In this document: one piece after another, positions 13,301 to 24,000 of the stretch
Layout of the letters: each line of letters opens with the position of its first letter
How positions within the stretch are numbered: position 1 is the first letter of the stretch
NCBI GenBank assembly: GCA_917880885.1
Contig: OU862910.1
Coordinates: 19,232,710-19,296,709 of the forward strand
Length of the DNA: 64,000 bases
Origin: Limnephilus marmoratus
Taxonomy: Eukaryota; Arthropoda; Insecta; Trichoptera; Limnephilidae
Direction of reading: 5' to 3'
Translations under genes and position numbers: made by a program
Notes under the pieces: model-generated
The model's input: the letters and a program-made list of their open reading frames with translations, nothing else
Told to the model about the DNA's origin: nothing
Database searches by the model: none

Positions 13301-16300
13301 ATTGGTTAACAATATAGTTTGAATACGGAAAGAATTCGTTCATTTAGTTTAACGTTCGTTTGGTTTATTCGTTCATTTAGTTTATTTGTTAATTGGTAAA
13401 CAATATCGGCGACACTCGGAAGCGCAGTCCCACCTATTAAAAACTGCAGATAGCATATCTACTTATATTTCAATATCTTTGCTACTTACCGTTCAGGAGA
13501 CACTTGGTAGAGGGAGACCTTTCGACCTTTCCAGCCACACTCTCTCCTCCTGTTGCCTTGCACCGCAGTGGGAGGACTGACACACTGACTCCCAGATTTC
13601 TACCTACCCCTCATACCATTTTCTTTCCCAGAACTTTCTCTCATTCCTTTTCCTAAAAGGACCATCCGCACAGCATCCACAAAGATGACATAGTCGGGGC
13701 AGTCAGGACATTATTTTTCTCAGAGCCTCTTTTGTGAAGCTAATTAAAAAAAAATAAAAAGAAAAAATACATTTTTGTTGTGTTATATCAAATATATTAT
13801 CACATCAGCAATCTGAACCCGTGTTAAAAATTTTGATTTACATCAAACGCGGATCTTGTTCGGTTTTTTTAAGATTTATTTGACCCTCATTGGTAAATGT
13901 CGAGCTCCGCTCCGCCCAAAATCACAAACAAACATCTTGATAGATGACCGTGCCAGGATTATCAAATTACTATCCATTGTTAGAACATTGTCTCATTTGT
14001 CAACGCGGATCTTGTTTGGTTTTTTTAAGATTTATTTGACCCTCATTGGTAAATGTCGAGCTCCGCTCCGCCCAAAATCACAAACAAACATCTTGATAGA
14101 GATGACTGTGCCAGGATTATCAAATTACTATCCATTGTTAGAACATTGTCTCATTTGTCAACGCGGATCTTGTTTGGTTTTTTTAAGATTTATTTGACCC
14201 TCATTGGTAAATGTCGAGCTCCGCTCCGCCCAAAATCACAAACAAACATCTTGATAGAGATGACTGTGCCAGGATTATCAAATTACTATCCATTGTTAGA
14301 ACATTGTCTCATTTGTCTCATTTTTCATACAAAATCAATTTAACAAACAAAAAAATCGTAGATTTCTTCGACATTTTCTTTAGTTACCATGTTGGGTAAA
14401 AAATTGTTAATTTAAACTAAATAAATTATGGTTGCATATTTTAATAAAAATAAAAAATGTTGTTTTTCATAAATTGGGAGGCGGGTAACCATTTATTGGA
14501 TAACCAACGCCTCTGCCACAGGTCACCCCAAGTGGTTCCCTACGTTTGGTGACTTTGCAGGTGTGCCCGGGTTCATGGGGTGAGGTTTATCCGGGTCTTG
14601 GCGGCGGGTGCGTCTGCCACCCGCTGCATGGCAGGCCAGATCGGAAGAGAATGGTTGAGGGAGTAGGTACTCTCTCGGAACATCGCCTTGCACCGCATGG
14701 GATGGATTCATACCTCCGTCACTTATGGACACACTGACCCCCGATTCCTACCAACACTTTTCCTTTCCAGAACCTCCTCTCATTCCTTTCCCGAAATGAT
14801 CCTCCACACAGCAGGTCCTGAGAGGAATTATTTTTCGTCAAGGCCTATTGTGTGGAGCTAATGTAAAAAATAAATAAATAAACAAAAAACTTAATAGGTA
14901 GGTACCTTCCTAGACTCCAGATACTAATATCTACAGCCTGTATGTCGGACGAATATCTACAGCTCATATGTAGAACTAATATCTACGAACTTCAGAATTT
15001 TGACTAATTTCTACAGAGCTAAGGTCGGACGAATATCTATGACGGTCCCAGTGTTGACTAATATCTACAGAGCGTAGGTTGAACTAATATCTACAGAGCG
15101 TAGGTTGGACTAATCAGCTAAATGTGTCCAATAGTCCGATATTTGGGATTTTTACATACATACTTACATAAATTAAGTTTTTTAAACTGCATACGCAATA
15201 TTACGTTACCTATTCCAATATGCTATACATAATTGCAAATCCAACCTCTGCCAGTGCTGTAGATATTCGTCAACACTTTGGTTCTCATAGATATTAGTCA
15301 GCAGTTTGAGCTGTAGATATTCGTCAACACTTTGATTCTCATAGATATTAGTCAACAGTTTGAGCTGTAGATATTCGTCAACACTTTGGTTCTCATAGAT
15401 ATTAGTTCGATTTTTTCAGTTTTTCGAATTCCTGTAGATATTAGTAGACGCCTCCCCTTCCTACATATTGAAAGTTTTAAAACAATACACAAAAGACACA
15501 AAATTCTATAGTTTTATCATAACCACCACAATACAGGCATGTGCCTAGCATGGTGGTCGAAAAATCCCGAATTCGTGTAATAAACAATTCAATGAATAAA
15601 GAAAACTTGATATACCCATGATAATTTTTTTTATCGAAACTTCATAGGTGTTCTTTACAATAATTTCTACAAAAATCTATGTTTATAGGGCATTAATTTT
15701 GTTAAAATGATTATCAGAAAAGCAACTCGCAAAACTTGATTTATTTCACGTTACCCCAAAATCCTGGCATTAAAGACACCCACGCGGATATTTTTATAAC
15801 GGGCAACACAGTTAATTAATTCAAAACAATATTTCAAAATAATTCTCCACGAGTTGTCGTGACAATGGATAGAGTCTGCCCTTGACCATCCCAGACCCTG
15901 AGTTTTTTTTGCTTCAGAAAAACCCGACTTACAATAATCACAAGCATATTTTAAAAACATAACACAACACATCTAAAAATCGTGACACCTAGAAACGTTA
16001 TTATTTGTTGGAAATGATAAAAACTTAATGTGCAAATATGTTATTTATTTTAGGTCGCAAGGCTTTGTTGCTTCAATAAACGATAACAAATCTCATATCC
16101 AAAGTCGTATCTCAATAATCATCCAAATGCAATGCTCGTGTAGGCGTGGTGAATAAACGCATAGATTGTTTGAACGCCCACAGTGAATGAACGAAGAAAG
16201 GAGTGTCAGGAAAATAAATGACGCAACACTTGTAAATGGAAGGAGTTAAAACCTTCATGGAAAGACATGGGCACCAAAACCATGATGCGTCCCGGTTGCG

Positions 16301-19300
16301 TATTTACAATCCCTACCGCGTTTCAGTCGCTTTAAATTTTCAATATCAAAATTTAAATATTTAGAAATAAAATTATTAATTTCTAATATACGCATTGGAA
16401 AGATTATTTTATCTAGATTTTAGAACAATTTTTGTTTTTGCAAGGTGATAAAAAATTATTAATATAGAGGTGTATTTACAATATATTGGATAATATTAAA
16501 ATTTAAATATTTAGAAATAAAATTATTAATTTCTAATATACACATCAGAAAAATTAATTTTATCTAGATTTTAGAACAATTTTTGTTTTTGCAATGTGAT
16601 AAAAAATGACCAATATAGAAGTATATTTAAAATGTAAATTGTCGTTACCGCGACTGAATCGGTATAGGTTTTGTAAATACGCGTCCCGGCTGTCTCTTAG
16701 AAAGACCTCCACTCTTTTCAGTATCCCGATGTCGCCCTTTTATGTCCAAGGATGCGTTGTTTCGATTGTGCCTATATTAATTTTTTCGACACTATCTTGC
16801 AGGTTTATTGAAAAGAATCCACTTTTGCCCATCGGAGCTGTCCTACTTTTATTCGTACATACTTTTAAACATAACTTTTATACATCAATTTGGGAGGCGG
16901 ATAGGGGTACCGCCGCCCCTGGATCAATTTATTGGATAACCAACACCTCTGCCATAGGTCACCCAAAGTGTTTCGCTACGTTTGGTGACTTAGCAGGGGT
17001 GCTCGGGTTCACGGGGTGAGGTTTGTCCGGGTCTTAGTTGCTGATGCGTCTGCCCACCAGCTGAGAATTGTTGGGGGAATCCCTTTGACTTTTCCAGCCG
17101 TACTCTTTCGGAAAATCACCTTGCACAGCAGTGGGAGGGATGGATTCATATGTCCGTCACTCCTGGACACACTGCCCTCCAGATTCCTACTCACCCCTAA
17201 TACCATTTTCCTTCCCAGAACTTCCTCTCCATTCTTTCCTAAAAAGACCCTCCAGACAGCATCCCCAAAGATGGCCCTGAGGGAAATTGTTTTCTTCAGG
17301 ACCTCCTGTGTGGAGCTAATGTAAAAAAAAAACATTAATGCCAACATTTTTTTGCAGTAGCTCCATACGGGAGGTCCTGAGGAAAATTTTTTTTTCATTT
17401 CATTACCCTCAGAACCTTTGTCATCTTTGCATATGCTGTGTGGAGATTCTTTTTAAGGAAAGAAAAGAAAGAAAGTTCTGGGAAGTAAAAGGCATGAAGG
17501 GTGGGTAGGAATCTGGGATTCTGTGTGACAAGATCCACCGCCAAGACCTAGACAGACCTCATCCTGTGAAACCGGGAACCCCTGCTAAGTCACCAAACGT
17601 AGCGAACCATTTGGGGTGATCTACGGCAGAGGTGTTAGTTATTCAATAAGTTTATTCATCAATAGATACAATATTCCACATTTTGTTTATTTAACATTGA
17701 TTCTACTGACAAAAAGATCACTGCTCAGCTATAATTCAGGATTTCTCCTGGAAAAAACGTTTTCAGCAGTGTCTCTAATATAATACAAAATGAATAAATA
17801 AATTAAAATAAAATAAATTAAATTCCAAAAAAATAACGCAATCAAATCTCTAATTTAATACCCGTAAAATTAATCAATATATATTATAAAAGAAAGTCCA
17901 AAAAAACGTGCGGAACGCAAAAACTCAGAAACGAGTGCCGGTACGATCAAGAGAGTTATATGGTATGGTAGATCTCTATCCCCCCTAGGGAATAAGGGTA
18001 TTCGTTTTTACCTAAAGGGCTTGCTTTTGAAGATATAAGGGCTGGAAGTTCTAAGAAGACTCTAGAAATTTCAAGAAGAGTCTGGAAGTTTCCGGAAACT
18101 TCTAGAAAATTCGATAAAACTCTGGAAGGTTCTGGAAGAAATGGAGGGGTATGTCAGCGAGTCTAGAAGTTTCCGGAAAGTTCAAGAAAGTTCGATAAAG
18201 CTGTAGAAAGTTCTGAAAGGAGTGGAGGAGTATGTCGGTGTGTCTAGAAGGTCCCGAAAAATTCTAGAAGGTTCCATAAAGCTGTAGGAAGTCATTGAAG
18301 GTTCGATAGGGCTGTACAAAGTTCTGAAAGGAGTGGCGGAGTATGTCGGTAAGTCTAGATGGTTCCAGAAAGTTCTAGAAGGTATGATAAAGCCGTACAA
18401 AGTTCTGGAAGGAGTGGCGGAGTAAGTCCGTGAGTCTAGAAGGATTTGATGGTTCACAAATGCTTAGAAAATTATGATGGAGAAAGTTCTAGAAGCTTTC
18501 AGAAATAAATGACGGTGAGTTTAGAAGATTCGGAAAGTTCTAGAAGGTTCGATAGAGCTATACAAAGTTCTGAAAGGAGTGAAGGAGTGTTTTGGTGTGA
18601 CTAGAAGGTTCCATAAAGCTGTGGAAGTTCTAGACGGTTGAATAGGAATGTACAAAGTTCTGGAAGGAGTGGTGGAGTATGTCGGTGAGTCTAGAAGGTT
18701 CAATTAAGCTGTAGAAAGTTCTGGAGGGTATTTTAGACTCCCGACATAGGTGAGTCTAAAAGCTACCGGAAAGTTCTAGAAGGTTCCATAAGGCTGTAAG
18801 AAGTTCTGAAAGGGGTGAAGGAGTGAGTCGGTGTGTGTAGAAGGTTCCAGAAAATTCTTGAAGATTCCACAAAGCTGTAGGTAGTTCTAGAAGGTTCAAT
18901 AAAACTGTACAAAGTTCTGGAAGGAGTGGCGGAGTAAGTCGATGAGTCTAGAAGGTTCCGGAAAGTTCTAGAAGGTTCGATAAAGTTGATCAAAGTTTTG
19001 AAAGGAATGGTGGAATATGTCGGTGGGTTTAGAAGTTTCCGGAAAGTTCTAGAAGGTTCGATAAAACTGTAATAAGTTCTAAAAGGTTCCGTAAATTCTT
19101 ATAGGAGTGGAGGAGTGTGTCGGTGTGTCTAGAAGGTCCCGACAAATTCTATAAGGTTCCATAAAGCTGTAGGAAGTCCTAGAAGGTTCGATAGGGCTGT
19201 ACAAAGTTCTGAAAGGAGTGGCGGAGTACGTCGGTGAGTCTAGAAGGTTTCGAAAAGTTCTAGAAGGTTCGATAAAGCTCCAGAAAGTTCTGAGAGGAGC

Positions 19301-21047
19301 GATGGGGCATATCAGTGAGTCTGGAAGGTTCTAGATAGTTCTGGAAGGTTCCCTAATGCTCTAGGATGTTATGGAAGGAGAAAGTTCAAGAAGCTTTCAG
19401 GAATGAGTGGCGGAGAGTGTCAATGAGTCTAGAAGGTTTTGGAAAGTTCTAGAAGTTTGGATTATATTATTAAAAAAACAATTTGCATGCCGCTAAAACT
19501 CAAAGACGAGTCCCGGTTCGATAACGGGAGTTATATTGTGTGGTAGCCCTCTATCATCCATTCATGAAGAAAGTTCCCGTTCTTACCTAAAGGGCGTGCT
19601 TTTAAAGATATAAGGGCTGGAAGTTTCGCCAAGTTGAAATTTCTAGAACAGTTCAAAAAATTCCAGAGTATTCTTGAGCATTCCACCACATTCCAGAACA
19701 TCTCGGAACATTCTGAAATGTTCGGGAATAGGATGGAACGTTCAGGAATATACCGGAACAGCTCAGATCATTGTGGAACATTCCAGAACACTCTCGAATG
19801 TTTTCCTGAGCGAAGCCGGGTAACCCAGCTAGTAAATAAATAAATAAAAAAAAAAACAGAGTAACAAGCTATAATATACGAGTATTCAAGGATATCATCT
19901 ACCTATGTGAAGTGTTATGTATGTGAAGTGTTCTGTCTGCCCACGGGATGGATGCGAAAGGTTATACATATGTATATTTAGCTTGAATTTTGCGCTGTTG
20001 AAATAATGAATCATGAGAATATATGCAAATAATGCTACTCCTAATTACATCTTGTTCTTATGAGAGTAAAATAAAATAGTGTATGTATTTATTTAGCAGT
20101 AAGTTGGAACAAAAAAACTTTGAATGTCTGCATTTTTTTAAAGAATACCATCATAAATTCAACGGTAAAATGGCATGGTTATATTGGTCATTGCATATTG
20201 TTTTATTGTTATCGAAGCAACTTAAATCTAATGTGTAGCCAATACCAACCAGGTATTAGACGTGTCATATACCATAATATTAATAATAAGCTGCTTGAAT
20301 TGTGTATATAAGAGTACCTACAAGCTCATTTTTTTTTTTTTTTTTACAGTGAATACCGCACAAGAATCTCAACTGCTCCCGTCTGGAGCCAGTGAGACTA
20401 TGGCATCCCCAATTGGGGTATGTTGTGAGGCTGAAGGTAGCGGGGAGGGGAAGGAGGTGGGGAAGAGGAAGGTTGGGAAGTACCTGGCTATTCAGATCTG
20501 GTCACTAAACACGGCTAAAGCCATTTTCAAGCAACGTTTCAATTCTGAATGGTGGTCTTACACCAGGGCGATACTGATAGTATCTTCCACTCTGGAACAT
20601 GCCGCAAATATACTATATATTATTTTAAAAGAATTAATTGTGAAATAACACAAATTAATCAAATAAAATTTATTTGCGCATGCCGGGTTCGAACCCGCGA
20701 CCTCCGGAATGTGAGTCAAGAGTCTTAGCCACTGGACTACGGAGGTCGTCATGGTTAATAACATGGTTGGTTTTTAATCCTCAGAACCAGTTCTAATATA
20801 GTAATTAAAATGAACAACACGGTGGCCTTTGCCTTTAAATAAAACATACTACACGTAACAAAATGAAGCGAACACCACTCAAATCTTCCGCGAACCAGTC
20901 GCAGAGAAAATCTATTCCCAATGAACTATTGCCGCAACAATATTATGGTTCCACAAATAGTTAAGTAGAATTAACAGTTGTCTAATTATTATTTGTTTGT
21001 TTTGTGCAGGTGGCTCCCCTGCATCCATCGATGTATTCCCCGGAGCA

Positions 21048-21078
<31 letters not shown>

Positions 21079-24000
21079 TAGCCGGGGCCGGAGCCGGAGC
21101 CGGAGCCGGTTCGTTCTCCAGCTCTGGAAGCTTTTCGGAATCTAGCGCATCCAGCTACTCTGCCTCCAAATCTGGAAGTTACAACTTCAATGGAGCTGGA
21201 AGTGCTCCTGGAGGAGCTCACAATGCTGGAATAGGATTTCTGGGAGGAGCAGGAAGTGGAGCACAAGCTGGAGCTGCTGCTGGTGCTAGCGCTGGCGCTT
21301 CTTCTGGAGCAGGTGGAGCTGGATATGGAGCTGGAAATGGAGCAGGATTTGGAGCTGGAAATGGAGCAGGATTTGGCGCTGGAAGCGCCGGCTTGTCTCA
21401 TGCAACTGTACCAGCTTATGGAGATCACATCTCACCTCTTGCTCCGGGTGGTTCAAATTCAGGCTCTCAAGTTAACTCTTATGGAGGATCAATCGGTTCT
21501 TCCGGAAGTTCCACAGGAAGTAGTGGAAATCTGGGTTCGGGAGGTATTGGAGGTTCATTTGGAGCAGACTCTGGTAAATATGATTCACAAGGAACTACCG
21601 GGTTCGGAGGTTCAACCAGTGGATCAAATGCACAGTCTAGTGCTTATGGAGGAGCTTCTTCCTACAACGGAGGAGTTTCGGGATCGGGTATCCAAAGTGG
21701 AGGGCTAGGAATCGGTATTACTGGAGAGGCGGGAAAGAATTCCGGCACTTCTGGCACCGGCTCCAGTTATGGGGGATCGGGGGCACAATCAGGCTCTTAC
21801 GGAGGTACTTCTTATAACGGCGGAGTTTCAGGATCCGGTTTTCCAAGTGGAGGTCAAGGAAATAGTCAACCTGGAAAATATTCTGGTTCCTCGGGCGGTG
21901 GTTCCGGTTTTGGAATTTCAGGAAGTGGTGGACAGACTGATTCATATGGAGCTGCCATAGGCACGACCCATGCTGGTGGATCTAGCAGTCACGGAAACGG
22001 GTTTGAAATTGGCGTCACTGGACAAAATGGAAATGGTTATGGAGGCGTACCAACAACCAGTCAACCAGGAAAATACGTTACCCCCACTTCTGGTTCGGGT
22101 TACAATACACAAGGCAGTACTGGATTTGGGGCCTCGACTAGCGGAGCAAGTGCACAGTCAGGTGCTTATGGGGGAAGTAATGGCGGCGGAGTAATTGGTT
22201 TTGAAATTGGTCTCACTGGACAAAAGGGAAATAATAATTACGGAAGCGGATCAACATCAACAACCAATTCCGCTGGAAATTACCATGTTGATCAAGGAAA
22301 AGATACAGGAGTATTTGGTCCAGCTCCAACAAGTGGTTACACTTCTTCAAGTCAGCCAAGCGGAGGGCAAGCCCTCGGATTTGAGATTGGTGTTACTGGA
22401 CAAAAGGGAAATAATAATTATGGAAGTGGTTCAACAACAAATGGTTACACAACTCAAGGAAATGCTGGCTATGGAACATCAAGTGGTTCCTTATCAAATT
22501 CACAATCGGGAACATACAGCGGATCTTTTGGCTCATCCAATAGTGGGGGGTCATCAAGCAAACCAAGCAGCGGTGGTATTGGTTTTGATGTTGGAATAAC
22601 TGGAAATAATCATTACGGAGGCGGTGCTACTAGTGGAGCGAGTTCCAGCTCTGGTGTCACTGGATACGGTGGTTCAGGAAAATACACCGGTGGTTTCGGA
22701 GGAGCACCTGGTATTTTGGGAAATCAAGCTAATGAAGGCTATGCTGTGAATAAAAAGGGAGGTAGTCAAACTACTTATGGATCAACCACCTCTTACGGTG
22801 TTTCTAGCTCATCCAATGAAGTAGCATCAAATAGTGCCGGAATAAGCGGGGGTGTTGGCTTCGGAGTATCAGGAGCAGATGGAAATAATAAATATAATGG
22901 ACAGTACGATGGAAATAATGGTGGACATTATGGAGGAGGTCATGGCGGACATCACGGTGGAAATCATGGTGAACAAGGACAAGTTATGAAAATAATCATT
23001 ACTACTAATAAAAATGATGGTTCATACTCGGGTGGTTCGGGTTCAAGTGGAGCTAGTTCTCAGGCCCAGGCAGGTAGTTATGGATCACAAAACTCTGGTC
23101 AGTATGGATCTGGAACAGTTGGTTTTGGAGTAGGCACAACTGCTGGCAATGGATACAATAATGGAAAAGATACCGGCAAATATTCAGGTGGCTTTGGAGG
23201 AAGCCCTGGAATTTTAGGAAATCAACAGACAGCCGGATTTGGCATCAAGGGGGGCAACGATGGAGGATCTCCAACACCCACAACTATTGTCATAACTACT
23301 GGAGTCACGGGAGGACACGGACATGGGCATGGACATGGTCATGGTCATGGTCATGGTCACGGTTATGGACACGGATATAACAAAAACAAGTACGGCTCTT
23401 ATGAAGGTGATTTCGGAGGAGCGCCGGGAATTCTTATTGCTACCGGACCCGCTCCAAATCATCCCGGTAATGGAGGATATGTAGGATCTGGTGTTGCAGT
23501 GGGAACAGCAGCATCATCAGGAGGCACTTATGGTTCAGGAGGATCAAACTCACACTTAGCCGGAGGAAGTTTACAAGCGGGTAACGGAGGAGGTTGCAAG
23601 GCCTGTGATTCATCACTCTATGGAAATGGGGCATACAACCAAGCTGGGGCAGGATCTGGATCTTATGCTGGAGCGACAGCTGGCTCTCAGGCTGGTTCAG
23701 GAGGCATTGGTATTGGAATTCATGGACATGGCGGTCATACCCCCCTCGGCTTGCTAAGTGGAGTCATCGGAGGAGTTTTGGGCGGCATCAAGGGTGCTGC
23801 CAATGCCGGCGCCGGGGCCCTCGCAGGAAGCCAAGCATCATCGTCAAGCAACTCTGCCTCATTGGGACTGGGGGGACTCTTCTCAGCAGGAATCTCATCC
23901 TCTCATGCGAGTGCTAGCTCTAGTGCAGGTAAATATTATCTTTCTTAATACCTTCTTCTGATTAAGAGTCGGACTTTTAGTAGGGTAAAAACAATTTTTT

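Noticed and set aside
13847..14399. Repetitive protein from the 158-bp tandem units
   Set aside because: The frame shifts between units because of the 2-base indel, and no start or splice context is present.
14925..15445. CRISPR-like array
   Set aside because: The repeats are degenerate, inverted between halves, with spacers that are themselves repeated, and the genome is eukaryotic.
18182..18993. Minus-strand Ser/Thr/Tyr-rich repetitive proteins
   Set aside because: They are translations of the TTCTAGAAGG tandem array, and stops occur between units.
20680..20750. tRNA gene on the minus strand
   Set aside because: A and B boxes are present, but the sequence continues into a repeated SINE body with an A tail, and an identical head occurs at 62145-62212.
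20982..21708. Ser-rich minus-strand and Leu/Glu-rich plus-strand ORFs over gene 1 exon 2
   Set aside because: They are shadow frames of the Gly/Ala repeat. Only the frame that splices from the signal-peptide exon gives a consistent gene.
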